Shown: positions 12,631 to 26,750 of the stretch, in pieces
Position numbering within the stretch: position 1 is the stretch's first letter
Layout: each line of letters opens with the position of its first letter
Assembly: GCA_007844125.1 (NCBI GenBank)
Contig: CM017567.1
Location: forward strand, 1,048,604-1,112,603
DNA length: 64,000 nt
Direction: 5' to 3'
From: Sinonovacula constricta
Taxonomy: Eukaryota > Mollusca > Bivalvia > Cardiida > Solecurtidae
Translations under genes and position numbers: made by a program
Notes under the pieces: model-generated
Told to the model about the DNA's origin: nothing
What the model saw: the letters and a program-made list of their open reading frames with translations, nothing else
Databases searched by the model: none

Positions 12631-13752
12631 ATGAGTTCTAACTCTGGAGCGGATGAAATGGAATATTCCGTGTCAGTGTGTAATAGATTTGTAGTCGGAA
12701 TAGAAGTCTCAGGCGAAATACTAGACACAGAACAAAAGGCAGATAGAGAGCTTTCCAAAGACACACATTCTGTAGATACTGTGGATCGGAAAGACGAGGT
12801 TCAACAACAAGCAAACGTGGAGAGACTATTTAACATTGATTGTAGATGGCACACAAGTACTATTATTAGCTCTATGTCCGCCTCTACTTAGTAGAATGTT
12901 TGACAAAGGTCCGACAAACACATTAAAGATACCAGACACGACGGTCGGCTCTATGGCGGAATTTCTTTGCTGACTTTATCCAAACATTTGCAAAGCTGTG
13001 ACAATATAATAATTTCATCTAGTGTTGAAGCTGGCTGTAAGATACCATGTACAGGATCGTATTATCGACTGCCAAGACCTAGTAAAGCAGAAAGTTATAG
13101 AAACAACACCGTGTGGTGATTTGATGATGCTTCTAAGAGCATGTCATCAGTTTGAGCTTGAAGATTTCGAATACCAACGTTAAGAAACGCTAGTAAAAAG
13201 AATGTGTTAGAGCTAGAAACAGTCGATCTACATGGAAATCAAGCTACAATATCCCGTGAAATAAGCAGACCAAAATCAGAAAATATCAAGAACATAATAG
13301 CAGAAAAATACAAGTACGAAGCAATGTAATTATTTTGCATAATTATCTAAACAGTACGGATAACAGAAATGTGATGTCAGTCTTCCGGGGTGGGGTACTT
13401 TTAACACACTTCGACTGAAGTATGTTTGCGAACACAAATGTAACGTGAAATAAATTTGCCAAAATGAAAGTACAATTGACGTAGTACACTTAACAGAGAA
13501 ACGACCTGAAATATTTTCTCGCTGTAGTGAGTGTTAAACTGAAAGAGAGATGCTCTTTAAATTGTCTTGCCGGGTATACTTTAGAAATTTCGTAAACGAA
13601 GACTCTAGGGCATCTTTTCCATTTTATCAGAACGTCTTTCGATATAATCGAGTCATTAAGACAGAGACAGAGCAAATATCTGAACTATGAAAAGGGGTTT
13701 CTTAATTGACGGCATTGGGGAAATTGACGTACAAGGCATTTCAAATGACTGA
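12631..13752 (+). pseudogene. BTB-domain gene pseudogene, paralogue of the 26751-28058 gene
   Basis: The first frame (Met at 12631) gives an acidic N-terminal segment, then shifts by +1 before about 12810, where F-N-N-K-Q-T-W-R-D-Y-L-T-L-I-V-D appears. This matches the P-F-S-K-Q-T-W-R-E-D-L motif of the intact paralogues. In the new frame M-F-D-K, L-K-I-P-D-T-T and M-A-E-F-L-C continue the BTB fold, but a TGA at 12971 replaces the second Cys of the family's F-L-C-C. Two TAA codons follow at 13007-13012, and more breaks come after L-A-V-R-Y-H-V-Q and F-E-L-E-D. The end is still recognisable: G-F-L-I-D-G-I-G-E-I-D-V-Q with a stop at 13750-13752. That ending is closest to the 26751-28058 protein. 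The copy is full-length, intronless and dead. Confidence 0.88.
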
Positions 13753-17328
<3,576 letters not shown>

Positions 17329-17734
17329 TGACCTAATCCCACTACCGATATTCACTTACCCAAATAGGATTGTTTTTGTTTTGTTACTATTGTCCATATA
17401 GTAAGATATTTTTTTCTCTATACCCATGGTTAGAAAAGTGAGGGACTAGCATGGACACCACACGGTTGACTCTGTTTCCTACACTTAAGCTGAGCGATCA
17501 AATGTAATGTCTGAGATATATGTAAGAGGGAAACAAATGCATACCATACTTCAACGTCACTAGCATAGCAGTTACATGCATGGTAAAACAGCATACTATT
17601 ACTATTTTTTACATATTTTTTAAATTGTAAAAACCTTTTTGTAAGCTTAATTGACTTCTACAATTTTATCAATTCATTCAGTCTTCAAAAGATACAAAAT
17701 GTAAGAACATATAATATTTAATTAGGAAAGATAT

Positions 17735-17825
17735 TTAAGTTTGCGTGATCTAACGCCCATTATATCACTGTTTCGAGATCAGATGCGTATTATCTGAATT
17801 TAATCACTAAGGACGTAACATCTAT
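17735..17825 (+). repeat. Short dispersed repeat, copy 1
   Basis: The segment TTTGCGTGATCTAACGCCC...CAGATGCG...TTTAATCAC resembles 49515-49600 (TTTGCGTAATCTAACGCCC) and 53145-53215 (TTCCGTGATCT...GGATGCGTATTAATTTAATC). Three diverged copies of about 80 bp suggest an unclassified repeat or the end of a larger element. Confidence 0.5.
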
Positions 17826-19160
17826 TTCCATTCTAACACATTATACAAAAAAACATTTACTCAAAAGGGACTCAAATGCGAACGTCAATGCGAACTACAA
17901 TTTATGCAATGTTGTTAGGTTGCTTCCCTTGTTTGGCTTATTTATTTCCCCCTGCGTAGTTCCTGGTTATTCTTTTAAGAATATCAAAACCGACAAAATT
18001 GCATACTTTATTTTTTATCATTATTTAATACTTATTTGCCTGATACCTCAATGCAAATTCCCCCAAAATCACACATTTCTAGAACGTTGACCTCTTACAG
18101 GTCATAAATATAGTTGACCTCTTACAGGGCCTGGTGAAGATGGATAAGTGATTTGTGTATTGTAGAAAATAGAGTGAGGCCCCACATTGTAAGAACTAGG
18201 ACAATGATCTAAAATACATACAATAAACAACAATTTAAATGTATTAAGTGACGCCATATTCCTGTTAGGTGCCTCGGTAAAAGATCCATGATAAAAATAG
18301 AAGTTATGTGTTCATTATGTTGCATTGTTTAAGCCATATGAAATAACATTTAAAATATGGATGTGTTAATCACCCACACACACGCACACACCAACACAAT
18401 CGCACAAACAAAGATAGAGGTGTAATTTTATAAATCAATAAACGCACATTTATAACCTTAAATATGTGTGACCATGCTTTTTCAGTTTAGTGTTTTTCAT
18501 AGATAACTTGAAAGCAGTTCAACGGTTTTGTTTTGCAAAATATATATGTATTATAAACGGATAAAAAAATAATAAATGTCAAGTTATTACTCTTCTGGTG
18601 GCCTGAATATGAGTCAATTTTGAATAGTTTTAATAGTAAATTGAAACCGATGTCTGACTCTAAAGCTAGAAAGTAATTACTATTATCATGTACGTATACT
18701 AAATGTATTTGGAAACGTAATTCAAAACAAATGACACATTTAACAAATAGCAAAAGGATAATGCACTTTAGAACCCGTGTTTCATAACTCGAGTTGGCAT
18801 ATATCCACCAATTAGTATGCTCAAAAGGAATGATTATGGTGGTGGTTATATGTATAGCCGGGACCAAAGTGCGTATTGTTTGAAACTGTGGAAGCAAACC
18901 GTCCAGGTTAATCGAAATGAGACTCCTTCTATAGAGTTACGCTCTCAAGTCTAAACAAATTGCACAATGGCCGTCCACAATACCAATTGAATGACACTTT
19001 GTATGCCTATTGGAAATCGTTATTCTTCTATTATTAACTAGTGAATTTAAAATTAAAACTTTTCTATTACATTTGAAGAATGTCATGAATGATCTGTTGT
19101 CTAGGGCATACTCGGTTTCAAATATAAACTAGTCTTTGGTTAACATCCTCATGTATGTGA
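17826..19160. other. Intergenic DNA without supported genes
   Basis: No feature recognised. The 136-aa minus-strand ORF at 18487-18897 has no domain signature or paralogue and is treated as chance. A short direct repeat, TTGACCTCTTACAGG, occurs at about 18087 and 18114. Confidence 0.4.
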
Positions 19161-19164
19161 ATTT

Positions 19165-19395
19165 GTTTGTTTGCTGTTTTTGGTGGCGTCCTTTGTGTCA
19201 GATATAATTATGCATTTCCTGTGAAATGCATGGTGTAAAACGTCGCATAGTATCATACCCAGCCTCGTTAACCTAAGTCAAGGGCAACAAGTAGATGTAA
19301 TACCATTAAATGAGCATAACCATAGACATAGTGAGTATGCCACTAGTATTTTTACGATAGTGGTATGTGGAGGCCCGTGGTTTGGACCATTGGCT
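19165..19395 (-). mobile_element. Old, diverged copy of the AAAC-tail SINE
   Basis: A (TTTG)n start near 19161 is followed by segments alignable with the SINE at 1029-1296: TGCATGGTGTAAAAC against GCATGCCGTAAACAC, AGTATCATACCCAG against ATGATACCACACCCAG, and GAGTATGCCACTAGTATTTTTA against GAGCTATACCACTAACATTTTTA. Divergence is high and no target-site duplication is visible. Confidence 0.65.
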
Positions 19396-19934
19396 TCAAA
19401 GGTCACATGACTAAGCTCTAGTAAATGATCTGCTAACGAGGTGAATGTCCTTACGGTAGAATGAGCTACAAAACTTAACTAATACTGTGATAAGTATTGT
19501 AGCACAGTTTATACATATTCATTTTAATATATACCTTTATGGGTGCTACATTTATAAAAGAAAATATAATATAGTTTTTTGCTAAATCTATAGATCTTAT
19601 TTTACCCGTTGCATAATCTGGCGTAAAATAAGTGTTACTCAGATTTAAAATAAAACTAAACCTTTTATCACTTTCTTTTATCACTAACACAATATGACCG
19701 CAACTTAATTTATAAAACTCGGATTATTTTTAATTAAGCTATATAAAATATGTACGTGATTAATTTTCTTTGAAGGCTTAGCTACCTTGTCGATAATCAC
19801 TTACACCTACTTGCAAGGATACTGACAATATAAAACAACTATTTCTGTCTGAACTTTTTTCTTCCATTACATGCTTGATGTGCCTTCTTTTAATTTAAAA
19901 AAGTTAATTAAATTTTTTAGCATTTTATTCTTCG
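19396..19934. other. Intergenic DNA without supported features
   Basis: AT-rich sequence. The 71-aa minus ORF at 19475-19690 has no supporting signal. Confidence 0.5.
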
Positions 19935-20757
19935 ACCTACGCTCATATAGGGGTGCTATATAACGTATGTTTCAATAAATGTTCAGAAGATAAAAGTTGA
20001 GACAGTCAATGTGGAATAAAATTGTCTTCTTGAATTGGCAAACCAGTTAATATGTTTTTAAATTTATTATAAAGTGTTTGTCAAAGTTATGTAAAACCAT
20101 CTTTACCGTCCTTCTATCGACCTGGCTTATTGAAATGGTGCGAGTTTATTTTTCGAAAAACTCCTTAAGCGTATGACAGAGCAATTTAAATATGCTTGGT
20201 TATTTTCGAAAAATTGCTGTGATTGTGTTATACCATTCATATTTGTTTTATACGTGTATCTTGGCAATATAGTTATATGGCCTCGTGAAGCCTTTATGTG
20301 TATTTTTGTGCGGTTCCAAGTTCTTAAGCAGTCTATATTTGTCATTTAGTGACAATCAACACTTTTCTTTACATAGAGCATGTTGTGGTTATACGTGTTT
20401 ACATATACTGCATTGTGAACTGTTCTTGTTCCAATTAAACATTTCGCTTGAATAGCGAATAATAGTTGCGGTCAATACTTCTACCTCTGTGCAATTGATT
20501 TTTGTATACGCTTAAATGACGTTTCTTTTTACTCAATAGAGTACAAAGACATGCATTGTATACGGATATTGATTAAATACGAGATAGCGCCAGGAGTGTT
20601 TGCAAGATCTTTGTATGTTCTATTATTTAATTCGGGTGTTTTGGTTCATAAGATATTTATCTTTTGAAAGCACTAAGTGTTATCAATATAAGGAAGGGGC
20701 ATAGCACATGCATTTTTTCGATTCTTAAATATAATGCAGTATATTAATTTATGTGTG

Positions 20758-20758
<1 letters not shown>

Positions 20759-20805
<47 letters not shown>

Positions 20806-20814
20806 TAGATATAT

Positions 20815-20881
<67 letters not shown>

Positions 20882-20888
20882 TATATAA
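20759..20888. repeat. (TA)n microsatellite inside dup2 copy C
   Basis: A TA run with a GATA interruption at about 20802-20818. It sits where the 30-33 kb copy instead carries a palindromic duplication (30876-30993), marking this as an unstable site in both copies. Confidence 0.97.
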
Positions 20889-21065
20889 TTAATGGCCAAC
20901 CACAACGAGCATTATCATCAGCAGCAGCTGGCAGCGATAGCAACATCTACATATTGAGAAGAGAGCTTAAGACTATTTACCAAATGTTCAAACATGTTAT
21001 CTGATAGTCTTAATCTTAAGTGTTTTGATGTTAACACTACATATAAAATAAAATAAAAAGAGATA

Positions 21066-21744
21066 AGAATATATGAAAAGTCCTATTAGCATTGCAACAT
21101 ATACAAAACTCTGAAACGGCACAAAGGTATATCACATGCAAGCTAAGTTAAAAGCAAGAACAAATGTGACGAGTCATCTAACGAAAAGAGCAAACCCGAC
21201 AGTTACCGCCTTGGAACGGTCAGTCGGCAATATGGGCCGACTGGTGTGCTTAAACCGGTTGTACAGATCTCTAACCTCGCACTTCCTGATTGGTTTCTCA
21301 AATGCAAGCAATGAAAAGAAAACCGATCTATTTGAATACAAAATGTCAAGCGCTGATGTTTTCTTTGATAAGTTATGACGATAGTAGTGACGTCATTTAA
21401 ATTTAATGTCCACATAGTGTTTAGAAAAGAAAGGGGTATTATTTCGATTATAAAAGCTACACAAAAATGGTTGATTATAAGTGAAATTAACTTTAAATCA
21501 AGAAAAAACATGTTCAGAGAAGAGTAAATGGTTGTAGCATCCTGTTCATGTGAAGATGGAATTGAGGAACCAAGTCCAATGTCCATCAAAGGAAATACAC
21601 GTAACAATCCTTATAGGATGAATTAAATGACAACATAGATAATATGCACGGGGAGATTTTTTACGACCACACTGCACAAGTAACATTGTTGTGATCATGA
21701 ATAAGAATATGAAAAGTCCCATGAGATTGCAACATATACCAAAC
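21066..21744 (+). mobile_element. Non-autonomous element with about 43-bp direct terminal repeats
   Basis: This 679-bp insertion interrupts dup2 copy C between GAGATA and ATTCTTC. Both other dup2 copies lack it (near 31160 and 3298). Its two ends are near-identical direct repeats starting AAGAATAT(AT)GAAAAGTCC and ending GCAACATATAC. The interior has a hairpin CAGTCGG...CCGACTG at 21219-21242 and no coding frame. The interior matches 60110-60410 in reverse with high identity, and partial copies exist at 3771-3870 and 63255-63415. Direct terminal repeats without coding capacity suggest a TRIM-like or otherwise unclassified non-autonomous element. No clear target-site duplication is visible. 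Overlapping 80- and 134-aa ORFs are not conserved in the other copies. Confidence 0.75.
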
Positions 21745-23202
21745 ATTCTTCTTTCACTGTTCATCAAATGTTGTTGTCCATAATAATAAAACCTCCAACA
21801 TAATGGCAGAACTAATAAAATAAGTTAACATCCTCTCACTTACAAATATTTTTGACCAAAAATATGAACAGAAACTACTCGGTCAGTCCTTATCCTTCTG
21901 ACTGTAAACAGAGAGGGCAAAATTTAGATGCCATTCATACTAGTGGAGCTACGAAATTATCTGTATAATTGTGTTTACATACTTTGGGAATTTGCCCAGA
22001 TTTAAAGGTCTTGTATTTATATGTGTTTTCTTCGACTAAAGTTGTCTTTTATAGAATTGTAAATGCACAAATTTAAATTTAAATTAATTTTAGCATTTTG
22101 GCAGCATTGTGTACTCAAATGTGTATATCTGTATTTAAGCATTGGGTGGTACAATATGAAAACGATTTCTACACGATTCCATAATAGTGTTTTCTCACTT
22201 TGGGTCATTGGAAATAATGACTTTAACCGTATTTGTTCATTCGCCCAATGGTATATAAAACATCAACTACACCCTAAACTGCATAAGTGTGATGCAGCCG
22301 TTTCTGCGCATGCGAAACGCGAGAACACATTTCTCGTATTTAAATTTCGTTTCCAGTTTTTAATAGAATAATTTCTGAGCATACATTAAAACTTAGTTAT
22401 TATTATTTGATATTTGATATCAAATATGAATTAATTTGCAACTAGGCATGAGAACTGACTTTTCAAACACAATATCAGATATATTTATATCAAATAACCA
22501 GCACTATGCGTGTTTTATCAAATTAAAGTCAGCTAGAAAATGGTACATGTTGAGATAGGTTGGTGAACAACGCAGTCAAAATGGTAAAACGACATATCTA
22601 TCTTATTGATTTTATAATTTAAAACCTTGTAAAATCTTAAATCATTAGTAAAAATTCAATGTAAAATCTAGCAGTAATATAAACTGTTACAAAACAATGT
22701 CCAGATATGCGAGATTTCTTCGTATTCTTTGTCTTCATTCTAGGAACATTGCTAAACCTGTTTAAACGTCACTATTTAGTATTCAAGCAAATACCCTAGT
22801 TGTTCTTGGTACACATTCAATTGATGTAACAAAGCTGGTTGACTCTGGAACAAGAAAGTATATATCAAAGAAAGACAGCACTTAAATTTTCTTAAAATGG
22901 TCATTGAATTAGCAGGATATTGCGCGTAGTTTGCAGAAGCAGACAGACCGATAACATTCTACCTTAATTTTGTCTTTAGTCTTATGTTGGGAAACATTTG
23001 GCTACAATTGTGTGTACTACTGACCGAGAAGTAAGGCGTGTTTGTTTTTCAAGCGAGTTGTTCATGTGCATCGGATCAACATTCTCCAATCATAACAAAT
23101 ATACACATACCGAAAAACAACAAAATTTATTTGTTATGGAATTCATGCAGTCGGTTAGACATTGGTGATAAAAAGGTTTAAAGACCTCGCAGTTCCGGGT
23201 AT

Positions 23203-23256
23203 GTATGTTTATGTACGTATGTATGTGTGTGTGTGTGTGTGTGCGTGCGTGCGTGC

Positions 23257-23292
<36 letters not shown>

Positions 23293-23297
23293 ATATC
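23203..23297. repeat. (GT)n/(GTAT)n microsatellite
   Basis: GTAT, GTGT and GTGC units lie just beyond the right end of dup2 copy C. They account for the C-V-C-V and H-T-H-T ORFs on the two strands. Confidence 0.97.
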
Positions 23298-24014
23298 ACC
23301 TAGCATATTTTCAATGTAAGTATCATATCTGTTTCTGTCGATTGTGGGCAAGAATCACTTTAAAAATTACTTTAATCCAACCCTTTCGTCAAGACTACAT
23401 GAAGATAAGCACGTATCTTCGTGTAGCGTCTCGGAAAAGCTATTTATTATTGATCCTTATAGGCTGTTTATGCGTTATGGAGTTAAACATATTTACATTT
23501 TGTTCGTTATGTTTGTATACTAAACTGGAAAATGATATCATTATTATGCTATGTATTCACCCAATATTGCTAAATGGACTGCTTTAAATGAAACATGTTG
23601 ATCTCAACTAATCAAAAGAAGACAAGTATTATATTCACTATACTGTCGATGCAAATACCTGTCGGGTTTCTCACTTTGATGTTTACATCCACTGTCCATC
23701 TTTTCCATTCGTGGTTTTCGAAACTTTTTGTTTTGTCACTGGTAAGGACAATCTTACGTCGGAACGTTCTGATTAAACGGCATGTAGCTGCATTTTTGGA
23801 AAATATATTCATATATTTGTTTAAATCCTATTTAACTATGGTTATCGAAAGGACAGGGATAACAAACTTAAACAGTTTAAGTAGTGCAATTTTAGAATAA
23901 ATAGGATGAACTCACTAACGTATAAAAATATCTAATAAGATATAATGGTATACTATTGATAATCGTTTCAATAAGTCTACACTGCTTTTCAATATCTCGT
24001 GCTGTTATGGGTTT

Positions 24015-24016
<2 letters not shown>
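23298..24016. other. Intergenic DNA without supported genes
   Basis: The ORFs here (141 aa partly through the microsatellite, 101 aa at 23595-23900, 66 aa minus) have no recognisable motif. Confidence 0.4.
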
Positions 24017-24046
<30 letters not shown>

Positions 24047-24110
24047 TATCATCATCATCATCATCATCAACAACATCAATACCATTATCATCATAATCAT
24101 CATCATCATT
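24017..24110. repeat. (ATC)n trinucleotide microsatellite
   Basis: An imperfect ATC run. It produces the poly-His reading frame at 23999-24247, which has no other sign of being a gene. Confidence 0.97.
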
Positions 24111-24634
24111 TAAATTCCTATTTTGACATTCTTATTTGGCACTTAGGATTGTTTACGAAAATCATTATATTTGAATTAAAAAATTACATGTGCGCCGATA
24201 TATGGTCGACTTTGCTGCAATGTGTGACTGTCACCAGATATGACTAAAACTAGTTAATAGCATTTTTCACCCGTTTATCTAATTGGATAAACAAGTTGGC
24301 ATGTCAATTTGTAAATAAATGAAACAAATTACGTTTTCCTGTTTTAAACTGTTTCAAATATGACAATCGAACCTTATATTTCCCCATATCCACTCCTCTC
24401 CACTGGTTTTATTAACACAATACACGTGTTTATTTCTTCTTAAGGAAGTATGTTTACCAATGTTATGTTTTTGATTAAATGTGTGATTTTAACGCTTGAC
24501 TTAGTTGACTCTAGCATCGAATAAATAACTAAGAGTCTTATGCGTCCATGTTTAACTAATAAATATATTTAGTATAAATGACAGTGTGCCAAACTTGGAA
24601 TGTATGCGTTGATTATTCAGAGTACAAACTGTCC

Positions 24635-24690
24635 ATCTCCACTCGCTCTACAGGCCAACGCTCTTCCAACTCAGTGCCTGTTATAAGTTG
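24635..24690 (-). other. Possible tRNA-like remnant (A-box half only)
   Basis: On the minus strand, CACTGAGTTGGAAGAGCG resembles a tRNA D-arm/A box. No B box follows within tRNA distance, so at best it is the head of a decayed tRNA-derived repeat. Confidence 0.3.
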
Positions 24691-24889
24691 GTTTAGTTCC
24701 GGTCTTTTTACTTGACTTTAATTCAATTTCAAAATTTAAAGCTATTCTGCAAAAAGGTAGCTTTCAAGCATATTAAAATTATGTTGCAAGCAAAAGATGA
24801 CCCACTGTTTTGCCTTTTAGCAGAAAGTACCATTTAAGTTATCTATCTTATACGTTTTTTCCGCGCCACCACCCCTCGGTGGTATGAAA

Positions 24890-25560
24890 CATATATTTAT
24901 AGATTTCACAGAAATCTAATTGGCGGTTAAATGCTGGACATGATAAGTACATTTTTAACGTTTAGTATAATTCTTTATACTTTCTCTTTCTGATTAGATT
25001 CTGATTCGTGGTCACAGACACTAGACACCACATGGCAGACCATCTGGGGTATATTTGCAGATCATGCTTTAAAATTTAATTATCAAATACATGTCATCCG
25101 AGGAACACATTTCAACCGTTTTATAATTAGGCTCCCGAATATGTCAATTATTCTTGCCAAAATAATCACTTTTTTCAAGACAGATCTGAAAACGTCCTCC
25201 ATTTCACATTTACTCAGTTATGCAGGTCTGAAGTGATAACGTGGTTGAACATCGCCATTATGACTTTACGGAGGGTTTTTAGGAAAAAAACGTTTAATCT
25301 TCAAAAATGGTGTCTAAATTGGGACGAACATAATATGATTTAATATGTCGTCTTGTAATTTCTCAACAAAGCTAGTATAAAATATGAACACTAATGCAAG
25401 ACTGCAAACAGTCAAACATTTTATCTGTTTAAGTGTAAGCGTTGTTGATGAAAACGTTCAACAGAATTTGTGAAATTGATGTTCTATATGACCATGTGAT
25501 GCCATTTTAGTTTTTAGATCTTTAGCCTAGAATATACTAAACATTAATGAGTGTTTGCTT
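24890..25560 (+). repeat. Segmental duplication block dup3, copy 2
   Basis: Counterpart of 7760-8480, sharing the landmarks described there. It lies about 1.2 kb beyond the 3' end of the minus-strand BTB gene. The ORF present in copy 1 is interrupted here. Confidence 0.75.
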
Positions 25561-26542
25561 ATTTTTAGATAAGGGGTAATTAAGATACAGAAAAAAATGC
25601 AAAAGATAGGCAAATCTTTGTTGTTTGTAATGTAGTTAACAAAGAACTTGACACAGAGCACAAACACAAGAGAATACAGTAGCAAGACTACCAGCCTTTA
25701 AACGAGCATAGTAGGTTTTACATATCATTTAATAAGAGCATTGTATTAAATTGTATATGGTAACAACAAGGTGGGACACATTCTAATGAAAATCATTCAC
25801 AATAGACAGATAAAGAATACCAATTACAAATTTAAAATCGTATAAGAATGGGCACAACTTTTCTGCGATATACCACAATGTAATATTTTTATAAATAACA
25901 TAAAGCCTCCGGACCAAAATAAGACGTAACTATACACACATTAATATTAGAGGACACTTGCACATCAAATAATACATGCTACTGGCAATATGAAGAAAAG
26001 TAGAGCTCACATTTGGTTTGCTAAATGGTTATAGATAATGTCTTATACAAAAGAAAAAAAATAAATGTTTCTAATTACAGATGTAAACATAATAGCCACT
26101 GGAACATGGAAGTTAATGTCATAAATTTAATTAGCCCACAAATAGAAAGGTTTGTACTTTAGGAATCTAAACCCCTCGGCTTTTTCTGTAGCATCCAATG
26201 TATTTCCGTTTTTGCGAAAATGTATTGTAATTGTGCACTGTAATTGTTACTCTGTTCACATACAACCCTCCAGGTAAACATAATTATGATTAGATTGTCT
26301 TCGAGATTGGTGCTTTTCAGTTTATCTTTTATTCATTTAGACCTAGCTGGTTCAGCGATGTTTCAATCCATATTTTAGTCAATTTTGTCACAACGTCTTG
26401 TTGTGAATTGTTGTGCACAAAATAACATTGCCTCACATTTTCATGTAGCAGTCGCAAACAGTTTGTTTGGATAATTTCACGGTGCTTACTGGTTTGCAGA
26501 CATTCAAATAGAAAATAATAAAATCAAACAGACACGAATAGT
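25561..26542. other. Intergenic DNA downstream of the BTB gene
   Basis: AT-rich sequence with no supported feature. Confidence 0.5.
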
Positions 26543-26548
26543 TTTATT
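26543..26548 (-). terminator. Candidate polyadenylation signal of the BTB gene
   Basis: AATAAA on the minus strand (TTTATT on plus), about 200 bp beyond the stop codon of the 26751-28058 gene. The hexamer is common in AT-rich DNA, so this is only plausible by position. Confidence 0.35.
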
Positions 26549-26750
26549 TAACAAAAGTCGGCACAGTAAACTATGTACTTAACCACATATTGCAAGATGT
26601 GTATTTGTAAATAAAAACCAGAAGAAATAGAGCTAATTCTATGTTCTTTAAACTAAGTTCGATAAGATCTTTGACACTTTCCTTTGTGTAACGTTACCGA
26701 CAATATTGGTATTGTTTAGCAACTATTTTACATAAGAGTCTTAGAAAAAA

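Larger units (their letters stand above)
19935..23200 (+). repeat. Segmental duplication block dup2, copy C
   Basis: Aligned by eye with 30120-33095 over its full length. Landmarks are ATGTTCAGAAGATAAA, TTTACCGTCCTNCTA, GCATGTTGTGGTTAT, GCGCCAGGAGTGTTTGCAAG, GACTGTAAACAGAGAGGGCA, CTGCGCATGCGAAAC and GACCTCGCAGTTCCG. Compared with the 30-33 kb copy it has gained a (TA)n tract (20760-20888) and a 679-bp element (21066-21744), and lacks the SINE present at 32611-32871. No open frame is conserved between copies. Confidence 0.9.

Noticed and set aside
18487..18897. 136-aa minus-strand ORF
   Set aside because: No motif, odd composition and no conserved copy, so treated as chance.
21203..21607. 134-aa minus ORF, with similar peptides from 60087-60320
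   Set aside because: The shared peptide follows from the dispersed element. The frame is not kept over its full length in both copies, so it is not a gene.
23999..24247. 82-aa ORF with a long poly-His run
   Set aside because: The His run is an (ATC)n microsatellite read in one frame. No conserved flanking sequence supports a protein.
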